Assembly (NCBI RefSeq): GCF_943181415.1
Contig: NZ_CALPBZ010000001.1
Span: 1,302,001-1,366,000, forward strand
From: Microbacterium sp. Marseille-Q6648
Lineage (GTDB): Bacteria; Actinomycetota; Actinomycetes; Actinomycetales; Microbacteriaceae
Reading direction: 5' to 3'
DNA length: 64,000 nt
The number at the start of each line of letters is the position of its first letter. Position 1 is the stretch's first letter. Shown in pieces: positions 56,705 to 64,000 of the stretch. Made by a program: the position numbers and the translations under genes. Under the pieces are notes generated by a model. The model saw nothing but the letters and a program-made list of their open reading frames with translations. It was not told where the DNA came from and ran no database searches.

Positions 56705-58487
56705 GGAGCTTCTCCTCCGGTACGAGTTCGCGGATGGTCAAGACCGCGTTGATGAAGGCGAGGTGGCTGAGCGCCTGGGGCGTGTTCCCCCACGCCGACC
56801 CGTCGTGCTCGTCGATCATCTCGGCGTACACACCGACGTCGTTGGCCATGCCGACCAGCTCGTCCATCAGCGTGAGGGCCTCGTCGTGGCGTCCCACGCA
56901 CGCCAGGGCGTGCGCGCGCCAGAACGCGCACGCGACGAAGGTCTTCTCCTCGCGCTCGACGCCGGTGTAGCGGTAGACCAGCGCGCCGGCGCCGAGCCCG
57001 GCGGTGATGGCATCGATCGTCCGCGACATGCGCTCTCCGCGGTCGAAGCCGGTGGGCGCATGGAGCAGGACGGAGGCGTCGAGGTCGGTCCCGCCGGCGA
57101 TGGCGACATACGCCCCCAGCTCCTCGGACCAGCAGTGCTCGTCGATCCAGGCGCGGATGCGATCGCGCTCGGCGCGCCACCGGTCGGCGCTCCCGGGGAT
57201 GACCCCCGCGTCGGCGAGCGCGGCCGCATCGTCGAGGGCCTTCCAGCACCCCATCTTCGACGAGGTGTAGTGCGCGATCTCGGGCAGTTCCCACATGCCG
57301 GAGTCGGGGTTGCGCCAGACGTCGCACGTGCGGTCGGCGACATCGACGAGGATGCGCGCGGTCGCGGGATCCAGCAGATTGCCCGCCTGGACATAGGTCC
57401 GGCAGATGGCGATGAGGTCGCCGTAGACCCCCAGCTGGAGCTGCCGGTTCGCGGGGTTGCCGGTCACCACCGGAGGGATGCCGTTCCACCCGGCAACCTC
57501 GTACTGCTGCGGCGCGGGCACGAGATCGCCCTGGAGGGTGTACATCACGTGGAGCTCCGGCCCCTGCTCGCCGATCGTGCGCAGCATCCACGACAGCGCC
57601 GCATGCGTCTCTTCGCGCAGGCCGAACCGCACGAGCGCCTCGGTCGTGTAGGCGAGATCCCGCACCCACGCGAAGCGGTAGTCCCAGTTCTTGCCGCCCC
57701 GCGGATTCTCGGGAAGCGACGTCGTCGCCGCGGCGGCGATCGCCCCCGTGGGGCTGTAGATGAGCAGCTTGAGCACGAGGGCGCTGCGCTGCACGTGGCG
57801 CGCCCACGGTCCGTCGTACGAGAAGACTCGAGACCAGTGCCGCCAGTTCTCCACGGTCCGGTCGATGCCCACGTCGACGTTGAGCGGGTCGGGCAGGTGC
57901 AGCGGCTCGCGGTGCGTCGAGGCGAGCACCAGCACGTGGCGGGTACCCGGCCGGGTTTCGAACTCGCCGGCCAGCACCGGCCCTCCCGGACCGTCGGGCT
58001 CGGGCGGCTTCGGGCCGTGGCCGTCACCGACCACGGCCAGCGCGGTGTGGCCGCAGCGGATGATGGCGGCGTGCGGCGTCTGCTCGATCCAGGGCGCTCC
58101 GGTGTGGAAGGAGGTTCCCGGGCGCACGGCCCAGGTCATCCGCACACTGCCCTCGACGCCGTCGATGCGGCGGGCCAGCTCCGCCCACGGCAGGCGCCCC
58201 GCCACCCCCGACACGAGCGCATCGGTCACGGTGACCCGGCCGCCGGCGGTCGTGAACTCGGTCTCGAGCACATTGGTGCGCGGCAGGTACCTGCGGCTCA
58301 CCGTGTGCTCATCGACGGGGGCGAGTTCGACGTATCCACCGGTCTCGTCGTCGAGGAGCCGCGCGAACACGGGCGTGGAGGTGAGCTCCGGAAGCGGGAG
58401 CCAGTCGATACGGCCCCCACGGCCCACGAGAGCCACGGTCCGACCGTCCCCGATGGGGGCGTAGGACTCGATGGGATCAGAGGTCAC
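56694..58487 (-). CDS. Glycoside hydrolase family 15 (glucoamylase/trehalase-like)
   Basis: A 597-residue GH15 enzyme with an N-terminal beta-sandwich (residues about 1-230) and an (alpha/alpha)6 catalytic barrel. Barrel blocks are [20 protein letters not shown] (near 285), [20 protein letters not shown] with a likely catalytic Glu (near 425-435), and [14 protein letters not shown] (near 535). There is no signal peptide, so it acts inside the cell, as do many actinobacterial GH15 trehalases. GTG 58487 follows AAGGAG. The gene heads an operon with SMP-30 and an SDR. Confidence 0.9.
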   Translation of the reverse strand: MTSDPIESYAPIGDGRTVALVGRGGRIDWLPLPELTSTPVFARLLDDETGGYVELAPVDEHTVSRRYLPRTNVLETEFTTAGGRVTVTDALVSGVAGRLPWAELARRIDGVEGSVRMTWAVRPGTSFHTGAPWIEQTPHAAIIRCGHTALAVVGDGHGPKPPEPDGPGGPVLAGEFETRPGTRHVLVLASTHREPLHLPDPLNVDVGIDRTVENWRHWSRVFSYDGPWARHVQRSALVLKLLIYSPTGAIAAAATTSLPENPRGGKNWDYRFAWVRDLAYTTEALVRFGLREETHAALSWMLRTIGEQGPELHVMYTLQGDLVPAPQQYEVAGWNGIPPVVTGNPANRQLQLGVYGDLIAICRTYVQAGNLLDPATARILVDVADRTCDVWRNPDSGMWELPEIAHYTSSKMGCWKALDDAAALADAGVIPGSADRWRAERDRIRAWIDEHCWSEELGAYVAIAGGTDLDASVLLHAPTGFDRGERMSRTIDAITAGLGAGALVYRYTGVEREEKTFVACAFWRAHALACVGRHDEALTLMDELVGMANDVGVYAEMIDEHDGSAWGNTPQALSHLAFINAVLTIRELVPEEKLHGR

Positions 58488-59106
58488 GTGGGGCTCCTTG
58501 CGCTGTGCCTCAAGTGTGGGCGCCGAAGGGCGTCGACGCCGAGGGTTGACAACGCGGACGGAGTCGGCGAACCTGGCCCGCGCATCGACCACCCGGGATG
58601 ACGTGCTAGGGTGGGTTTCGCCCTTCGGGCCGCACGCGTCGATACTTTTCTGCCTCATTGTGGAGAAGCAGACCGCCGGACGCCCGCCGCAGATCGCGGC
58701 TCCCTATAGAAACCACCGACTTCCGCACAGCGAACGTGACATCGCCTTTCGCCTGCGGCTCCTGCTGAAAGCTCTTTTGACACTCGTCACCACCCCCATC
58801 ACCGGCTCGTCCCGGCCGACGCTCGACTGGCGTCAGGCCGACGACGACGTTTTCGTCGCCACCCTGGCCGGCGAGTACGCCGGTTTCATCGCCGTCGAGC
58901 CCGACGGCTACCAGGCGCACAGCGCCCGAGGCGACGCTCTCGGCCGCTACGACTCCCGCGAACTCGCCTCGGCGGCGGTCGCGGCATCCACCACCCGCGT
59001 GGCTCCGGTTCCGGCCGGCGCACCGCACATCACACGTCCGCTCCGCACACGTCGGCGCGGCACCCCCGGTCGCTCAGGCGGCCCGAAAAGTAGAAGGAAA
59101 GACACG
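58488..59106 (+). other. Long leader of cspA with an open in-frame upstream extension
   Basis: There is no stop codon in the cspA frame across this 619-base gap. Part of it reads like protein ([20 protein letters not shown], then [37 protein letters not shown]; about 58795-58985), then becomes Arg/Pro-rich up to the cspA ATG. Possible starts are TTG 58777 or GTG near 58660, both without a good ribosome binding site. TGCTAGGGT at 58604-58612 is an extended -10-like promoter. Either a small gene fused to cspA or a long cold-shock-type leader is possible. Confidence 0.4.
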
Positions 59107-59310
59107 ATGGCCACTGGCACCGTGAAATGGTTCAACTCCGAGAAGGGCTACGGGTTCATCGCACCCGACGACGGCTCGGCCGATCTCTTCGCGCACTTCA
59201 GCGCGATCGCCGGCGACGGCTTCAAGGAACTCCGTGAGACCCAGAAGGTGGAGTTCGACGCCGAGCGCGGACCCAAGGGCATGCAGGCAGCCAACATCCG
59301 GCCGCTCTGA
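59107..59310 (+). CDS. cspA: Cold shock protein CspA family
   Basis: A 67-residue single-domain RNA chaperone. RNP1 is [13 protein letters not shown]2 is DLFAHFSAI, and the start [12 protein letters not shown] is canonical. ATG 59107 has the AAGGAAAG ribosome binding site. The domain is complete. Upstream the frame is open for over 600 bases with no stop, so an extended form is possible. A strong terminator follows. Cold or growth-phase control through the long leader is expected from the family but not shown by sequence. Confidence 0.93.
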   Translation: MATGTVKWFNSEKGYGFIAPDDGSADLFAHFSAIAGDGFKELRETQKVEFDAERGPKGMQAANIRPL

Positions 59311-59324
59311 CCCACACGTTCCAC

Positions 59325-59366
59325 CGCGAAAGCCGGGGCAGCCACAGCGCTGCCCCGGCTTTCGCG
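59325..59366 (+). terminator. Strong terminator after cspA
   Basis: Positions 59325-59342 and 59349-59366 form a perfect 18-base inverted repeat with a six-base loop (CACAGC), starting 15 bases after the cspA stop. There is no T-tract, as is common in this GC range. Confidence 0.88.
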
Positions 59367-59449
59367 CGTCCGCACTCGCTGTCAAGCCCGGCCACGTCGC
59401 CCGCCGCGGATCTACTCTTGCGGCATCCGAAGAAATGCGAGGGCAGATC

Positions 59450-59668
59450 ATGACCGAGAACCTCCGGAAGGGCGACCGCGTCAGCTGGGGAACACCGCAG
59501 GGACGCACGCAGGGCGAGGTCGTCGAACGCCGGACGAAGGACTTCGAGTTCGAGGGTCAGACGTTCACCGCCTCGGACGATGAGCCGTCGTTCATCGTCG
59601 AGTCCGAGAAGAGCGGCCGGCGCGCAGCCCACAAGGGTGCGTCGCTGCGAAAACTGAAGAGCGACTGA
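59450..59668 (+). CDS. DUF2945 (HVA1-like) small protein
   Basis: A 72-residue protein. LRKGDRVSWGTPQGRTQGEV, then KDFEFEGQTFTASDDEPSFI and the end HKGASLRKL match the hypervirulence-associated TUDOR/DUF2945 family. The function is unknown. GAGGGC before ATG 59450 supports the start. It lies 16 bases before the DUF2071 gene on the same strand. It is basic at both ends and likely soluble. Confidence 0.85.
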   Translation: MTENLRKGDRVSWGTPQGRTQGEVVERRTKDFEFEGQTFTASDDEPSFIVESEKSGRRAAHKGASLRKLKSD

Positions 59669-59684
59669 CGCGGGCGATCGGGCC

Positions 59685-60419
59685 ATGGACGAGATCTCGA
59701 CCTCGGCCCCTCCGCTGCGCGGAGGTGTGGTCGCCGCCCAGGACTGGCGCGATGTCGCCTTCGTCCACTGGCGGGTGCCACCCGAAGCGGTCGCTCCCCT
59801 GCTGCCGTCGGGCCTGGCGCCCGACGTCCACGACGGAACCAGCTGGGTCGGCCTGATCGCCTTCGAGCTTCGCGACGCCCGCATCGGGCCGTTCCCGGCG
59901 ATGACGAGGTGGGGCTCGTTCACCGAAGTGAACGTCCGCCTGTACGCCGTGGATGCGCGCGGCCGTCGCGGTGTGGTGTTCCGCTCGCTCGAAGCAGCGC
60001 GCCTCCCCGCGGTGCTCGCCGCTCGTGCGGTGTTCTCCCTCCCCTATATGTGGGCACGGACCGCGCAGCGACCACTCCCCGGCGGCTGGGAGTACGCATC
60101 CCGCCGCATCGCGGTGCGCCCGGGCGAGCTCGGACCGGGTTTCCGACTGGCTGTCACCGTCGATCCCTCGCACGTCGTCGACGACGCCACGGCTCGGTTC
60201 CTCACCGCGCGCTGGGGTCTGTTCGAGAGCCGCCTGGGACGCACCCGCTGGCTGCCCAACGAGCACGAGCCCTGGGTGCTCCATCCCGCGCGGGTCGACA
60301 GCCTGCGGGACGATCTGTGCGCCGCCGCCGGGCTTCCCGGAGTCACCTCGCGAGCGCCCGACTCGGTGCTGTTCAGTCCCGGGGTGTCGTCGCGATTCGG
60401 ACGGGGCGAGATGATCTGA
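59685..60419 (+). CDS. DUF2071 (YqjF-like) protein
   Basis: A 244-residue protein. QDWRDVAFVHWRVPPEAVAP near the start, WVGLIAFELRDARIGPFPAM (about 45-65), EVNVRLYAVDARGRRGVVFR and FSLPYM are typical of the DUF2071/YqjF family, a beta-barrel related to acetoacetate decarboxylase folds. The role is unknown. The ribosome binding site is weak. It follows the DUF2945 gene by 16 bases and converges with the GNAT gene with a seven-base gap. Confidence 0.88.
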   Translation: MDEISTSAPPLRGGVVAAQDWRDVAFVHWRVPPEAVAPLLPSGLAPDVHDGTSWVGLIAFELRDARIGPFPAMTRWGSFTEVNVRLYAVDARGRRGVVFRSLEAARLPAVLAARAVFSLPYMWARTAQRPLPGGWEYASRRIAVRPGELGPGFRLAVTVDPSHVVDDATARFLTARWGLFESRLGRTRWLPNEHEPWVLHPARVDSLRDDLCAAAGLPGVTSRAPDSVLFSPGVSSRFGRGEMI

Positions 60420-60426
60420 GCACGGG

Positions 60427-60927
60427 TCAGTCCCCCGCGAGTGCGGACAGCGCGTCCCCGCTCAGGCGCTGCGTCGTCCACTCCGACATCGGGTCCGCCC
60501 CGATCGACCGGTAGAAGGCGATGGAGGGCGCGTTCCAGTCGAGGACGGTCCACTCCAGGCGCCGATAGCCGCGCTCCACGCAGACCTCGGCCAGCGAGGC
60601 GATGAGCGCCTTGCCGTACCCGCGCCCGCGCTGCTCGTCGTGGACGTAAAGATCCTCGAGCCAGATGCCGTGCGTGCCCGTCCAGGTCGAGTACGTGAGG
60701 AACCAGATGGCGATGCCGACGACCGCGCCGTCCCGCTCGACGACGTGGGTGAACGCCTTGGGGTCGGCGCCGAAGAGCGTACGCGTGAGGTCGTCGGCCG
60801 TGTTCTCGACAGCGTCGGGCTCCCGCTCGTAGTCGGCCAGGGCCTGAATGCACGAGAGGATGCCGGGCTCATCGCCCGGGCGCGCTGCGCGCAGCACCGC
60901 GCCGTCGGAGAGGACTCGAAGGGTCAT
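60427..60927 (-). CDS. GNAT N-acetyltransferase, SSAT-like
   Basis: A 166-residue acetyltransferase of the diamine N-acetyltransferase-like group. It starts with AVLRAARPGDEPGILSCIQA, has WLEDLYVHDEQRGRGYGKAL (acetyl-CoA loop, near residue 95) and LEWTVLDWNAPSIAFYRSIG (near 130). This set is typical of spermidine/spermine acetyltransferase-like proteins, though the substrate is not proven. TACGCT lies six bases before the ATG and no Shine-Dalgarno is present, so the transcript may be leaderless. An 8-bp tandem repeat lies just upstream of this -10 box. Confidence 0.9.
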   Translation of the reverse strand: MTLRVLSDGAVLRAARPGDEPGILSCIQALADYEREPDAVENTADDLTRTLFGADPKAFTHVVERDGAVVGIAIWFLTYSTWTGTHGIWLEDLYVHDEQRGRGYGKALIASLAEVCVERGYRRLEWTVLDWNAPSIAFYRSIGADPMSEWTTQRLSGDALSALAGD

Positions 60928-60949
60928 CGCACGAGCGTAGCGAGCCCGC

Positions 60950-60986
60950 CGAGCCTCCGAGCCTCCGAGCCTCCGAGCCTCCGAGC
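60950..60986 (+). repeat. 8-bp microsatellite (CGAGCCTC)4
   Basis: Four perfect copies of CGAGCCTC (60950-60981) and a partial fifth lie in the 61-base gap between the GNAT start and the end of the lipid kinase gene. They begin ten bases upstream of the TACGCT -10-like box of the GNAT gene. Slippage would alter promoter spacing or upstream sequence. Confidence 0.85.
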
Positions 60987-60988
60987 GA

Positions 60989-61921
60989 TCAGCGCACGGT
61001 GAGCGAGCCAGGTTCCAGACGGACCGCGAAACGCGAGATCTCGCCGACCTCTTCGCCGTCGATCTCGAACAGGATGGGCTTGGGCAGGTCCACGCGGACC
61101 GCTTCCCCGCTCAGGTGCACGGCGGTGTCGGAGCTCACCGCCGAGGCGTCCTGCACGAAGAGCTTGCGCACGCCGTTGTCCCACACGAACGTCTTGAGCG
61201 TTTCGAGCCACTGGGCCGGCGATTCGGCGCTCACCACGAGGAGGTCGAGCCGACCGTCGTCGAAGAGCGCGTCCGGCAGAAGCGCGACGCCGCCCTGCAG
61301 CGTGCCGCAGTTGCCGATGAGAAGGGTGTGGGCACTGAGCTGCTGCGGCTCGCCGTCGTCCAGCGTGATCGTCACGTCCACGACCTCGGATGCCGAGACC
61401 GCACGCCCGATCGCCTCGACGTACGCCAGCCAGCCTGCCTTGTCCTTGAGGTCGTCGTCGGTCTCGGACAGCATCTGCGCGTCGAGCCCGAAGCCGACCA
61501 TCACGGTGAAGGCCCGCTCGGGCTCTCCGTTGTCCATCTCGACCCACCCCATGTCGATCACGCGCTCCTGCGCCGGATCGAGAGCGCGCTCGAGCGCCTT
61601 CTTGACGCTGCCGAGGGGTACGTCGAGATTGCGGGCGAGAAGGTTCCCCGTGCCCTGCGGCACGATCCCCATCGCCACGCCGCTCCCGGCGAGCGCTTCG
61701 GCCGCGGCACGGACGGTCCCGTCACCGCCGGCCACCAGCACCAGGTCGCACCCTGCTGCCAGGGCCGCCTCCGCGGCTCCGCGCCCCGGGTCTTCCACAC
61801 TGGTCTCGAACCACTGGGCGGTGGCCGCGACATCCGGGTCGACGCTGTCCACGGCGTCACGGAGTTCGTCCTGATCGATCTTGCTCGGGTTCCATACGAT
61901 CCCGACACTCGCTGAAGTCAT
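60989..61921 (-). CDS. Diacylglycerol kinase catalytic-domain (lipid kinase) protein
   Basis: A 310-residue enzyme of the DagK/YegS/BmrU group that phosphorylates diacylglycerol or related lipids with ATP. Nucleotide motifs are GGDGTVRAAAEALAGSG (near residue 66) and PQGTGNLLARNLDVP (near 88). The C-terminal lobe contains VEMDNGEPERAFTVMVGFG, IGNCGTLQGGVALLPDALFD and IDGEEVGE. ATG 61921 gives the family N-terminus (SASVGIVWNPSK). The direction is towards the GNAT gene with a microsatellite between. It diverges from the 5'-nucleotidase gene. Confidence 0.9.
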   Translation of the reverse strand: MTSASVGIVWNPSKIDQDELRDAVDSVDPDVAATAQWFETSVEDPGRGAAEAALAAGCDLVLVAGGDGTVRAAAEALAGSGVAMGIVPQGTGNLLARNLDVPLGSVKKALERALDPAQERVIDMGWVEMDNGEPERAFTVMVGFGLDAQMLSETDDDLKDKAGWLAYVEAIGRAVSASEVVDVTITLDDGEPQQLSAHTLLIGNCGTLQGGVALLPDALFDDGRLDLLVVSAESPAQWLETLKTFVWDNGVRKLFVQDASAVSSDTAVHLSGEAVRVDLPKPILFEIDGEEVGEISRFAVRLEPGSLTVR

Positions 61922-62182
61922 GCGCTCACTCTCGGGCTCGGCCGCAGGGAATGCAAGCACTGGCGCACCGTGTCCGACTGTGCATCCGGATGACGGCATG
62001 CACGCACATGAAGGAACTCTCATGATGAGCGGACCGGGGAACGTCGGCGGACTCTTCCCTGCCGCACAGCCCGAACATAGGCTCGATCCCGTGCCCGCTC
62101 GAACCCGAGGTCGGCACGTGCGACACCGGACGATCGGCGATCCGTCGGCCGCCGGCATCCGTCTTGCAGAGGAGACAACGGA

Positions 62183-64000
62183 ATGCAGCAACGAACGCGC
62201 GGCCGCGTCGCCGCCGGAGCACTCGCGGGAGCCACGGTCCTCGCGCTCAGCCTGGGCGGTGTGGGTGCCGCTCAGGCGGCCCCGAAGGATCCGAAGAACC
62301 CTCCGGCGAACGGCCGCACGGTCGAGATCAACCTGGTGACCGTCAACGACTTCCACGGTCGTATCGAGGAGTCGGGAACGGCAGGCGGCATCGCGCGCCT
62401 GTCCGGTGCGGTGAACGAACTGCGAGCCGAGAACCGGAACACGCTGTTCGCCGCCGCCGGTGACATGATCGGCGCCTCGACGTTCACCTCGTTCATCCAG
62501 GACGACGTTCCGACGATCGAGGCGCTCAACCTCGCAGGGCTGGACGTCAGCGCGGTGGGCAACCACGAGTTCGACCGCGGCTTCGCCGACCTCACCGACC
62601 GGGTCATGCCGCTGGCCGACTGGGAGTACGTCGGGGCGAACGTGTACCTGAAGGACACGATGGAGCCCGCCCTGCCGGAGTACTGGATCGAGAAGGTCAA
62701 CGGTGTGCGCGTCGGCTTCGTCGGCGCCGTCACCGATGAGCTGCCGTCGCTGGTCGCCCCGGCCGGCATCGAGGACATCACCGTCGGCAGCCCCGTCGAG
62801 GCTGCGAACCGCGTCGCCGCTCAGCTGAGCGACGGCAAGGGCGGCAACGGCGAGGCCGACATCGTCGTGCTGCTGGTCCACGAGGGCGCCGCCGAGCCGA
62901 CCGTCGAGTCGGCGACCGATCCGGACACCCGCTTCGGTCAGATCGTCAACAACGCCAACGACGACATCGACGCCATCGTCTCGGGCCACACCCACCTGGC
63001 CTACAACCTGGTGATCGACGACCGTCCGGTGATCTCGTCGGGGCAGTACGGCGAGCGCTTCTCGAACATGGAGATCGTCTGGGACCGCAAGGCCAAGGCG
63101 ATCACGTCGATGGAGAACACCATCTACACGATGGCCATCCGCAACGACCGCGGTGACGTCATCGGCTACAACTACGAGCCCGACCCGGCGCTCGAGCCCC
63201 TCGTCGCCGAGGCGAAGGAAGTGGCCGACGAGCTCGGCAGCGTCGTTCTCGGCGAGGCGGACGCGAGCTTCGGCCGCGCGGTCTTCGCCGACCCGGCCAC
63301 CGTGACGGACTTCCCCGAGAACCGCGGCGGCGAATCCACGCTCGGCAACTTCGTCGCCGACGTGCAGAAGTGGTCGCTGAACGCCGAGGGCACGCGTGAC
63401 GTGCAGATCACCTTCATGAACCCGGGTGGCCTGCGCGCCGACATCGCCTCGGGCGAGGTGACCTACGCCGAAGCGGCCGCGGTGCAGCCGTTCGCCAACA
63501 CCCTGGTGTCGATGAACCTCACCGGCGACCAGATCCGCCAGGTGCTCGAGCAGCAGTGGCAGCCGGCCTCGGCGTCGCGTCCGTTCCTCAAGCTCGGCGT
63601 CAACTCGGAGTTCCGCTACACCTACGACCCGACCGCCGCCGCCGGCAGCCGCATCACCCAGATGTGGCTGGACGGGGTCGCGATCCAGGCAGACCAGGTC
63701 TACTCGGTCGGCGCCAACTCGTTCCTGGCGTCGGGCGGAGACAACTTCACCGTCTTCCGCGCGGGTACGGCGAAGGCCGACAGCGGAAAGATCGACCTCG
63801 AGTCGATGGTGGACTGGTTCGACACGTTCGAGACGGCGACGCCCGACCTCACGCAGCGTGCCGTGGGCGTCCACGTCGACGGCGGCACCACGGTCGCGGC
63901 AGGGTCGTCCGTCACGGTCGACTTCTCGTCGCTGGACTTCACCCGTGACGAGACCGACGCCGACACCGCTGTGGTCTCGCTCGGCGGCGCCGTGCTGGGA
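62183..64000 (+). CDS. Secreted 5'-nucleotidase/metallophosphatase, partial
   Basis: The first 606 codons of an exported UshA-type enzyme; the window ends inside the gene. A signal peptide (hydrophobic ATVLALSLGGVGAAQA, cut before APKD) is followed by the metallophosphatase domain with NDFHGR, GDMIGAS, GNHEFDRG and VSGHTHLAY (residues about 50-280). The nucleotidase domain contains FMNPGGLRADI (near 415) and later SGGDNFTVFRAG (near 520). It removes phosphate from extracellular nucleotides. AGGAGA is spaced eight bases before ATG 62183. The last visible part (TVAAGSSVTVDFSSLDF) looks like a linker or Ig-like domain, so more domains may follow. Confidence 0.92.
   Translation, partial: MQQRTRGRVAAGALAGATVLALSLGGVGAAQAAPKDPKNPPANGRTVEINLVTVNDFHGRIEESGTAGGIARLSGAVNELRAENRNTLFAAAGDMIGASTFTSFIQDDVPTIEALNLAGLDVSAVGNHEFDRGFADLTDRVMPLADWEYVGANVYLKDTMEPALPEYWIEKVNGVRVGFVGAVTDELPSLVAPAGIEDITVGSPVEAANRVAAQLSDGKGGNGEADIVVLLVHEGAAEPTVESATDPDTRFGQIVNNANDDIDAIVSGHTHLAYNLVIDDRPVISSGQYGERFSNMEIVWDRKAKAITSMENTIYTMAIRNDRGDVIGYNYEPDPALEPLVAEAKEVADELGSVVLGEADASFGRAVFADPATVTDFPENRGGESTLGNFVADVQKWSLNAEGTRDVQITFMNPGGLRADIASGEVTYAEAAAVQPFANTLVSMNLTGDQIRQVLEQQWQPASASRPFLKLGVNSEFRYTYDPTAAAGSRITQMWLDGVAIQADQVYSVGANSFLASGGDNFTVFRAGTAKADSGKIDLESMVDWFDTFETATPDLTQRAVGVHVDGGTTVAAGSSVTVDFSSLDFTRDETDADTAVVSLGGAVLG

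Overview
The window is high-GC actinobacterial chromosome, most likely Microbacteriaceae and close to Microbacterium. This is inferred from the base composition, a DUF222-HNH endonuclease, many GTG starts and leaderless-looking promoters, DUF2510, DUF2200 and DUF2975 genes, ECF42 sigma/YCII and SQR genes, and heavy use of the word GGATGC/GCATCC. No replication origin, rRNA operon, complete IS or CRISPR array is visible. Coding density is high and most genes sit in short, translationally coupled operons.

Layout. 1-4300: a non-coding edge with the 3' end of a tRNA-Ser-like sequence, then a GNAT gene, two aldo/keto reductases and a divergent MmyB-type regulator. The segment is bracketed by two near-identical 31/32-bp stem-loop repeats and is a candidate small island. 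4300-8800: a full-length ArsA arsenite ATPase without other ars genes, a divergent MFS exporter and DNA polymerase IV. 8800-14100: a MarR/membrane-protein pair, a luciferase-like oxidoreductase, a BBE-type FAD oxidase and a divergent LuxR regulator. 14100-16700: two coupled CNNM/DUF21 membrane proteins behind a structured leader with an upstream ORF. 16700-22200: pyruvyl transferase, a HEAT-GT4 protein and two further glycosyltransferases (surface glycan group).

22200-31600: sirtuin with a VOC protein, a serine hydrolase, an ECF42 sigma/YCII module with a recognisable ECF42 promoter, a secreted transglycosylase, YfcE phosphodiesterase, an F420-type oxidoreductase behind a 13-bp tandem repeat, a type II-like sulfide:quinone reductase, DUF2200 and a NUDIX CoA pyrophosphatase. 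31600-37500: a complete tripartite tricarboxylate transporter (TctA, TctB, TctC) divergent from a CitA/DctB-like kinase, response regulator and DUF2510 protein. 37500-47900: DUF222-HNH endonuclease, M18 aminopeptidase, a large unknown protein, an APH-DUF3054-APH operon, a DUF2975/HTH pair, and PadR with UbiB-like kinase.

47900-64000: a photolyase-family protein lacking iron-sulfur cysteines, a four-gene operon of unknown purpose (membrane protein, GT2, EEP phosphatase, YjdF-like), a Pr6Pr protein, MsrA, a GH15-SMP30-SDR-SDR carbohydrate group, CspA with an open in-frame upstream extension, small DUF proteins, a GNAT gene next to an 8-bp microsatellite, a diacylglycerol-kinase-family enzyme, and the first 606 codons of a secreted 5'-nucleotidase cut by the window edge.
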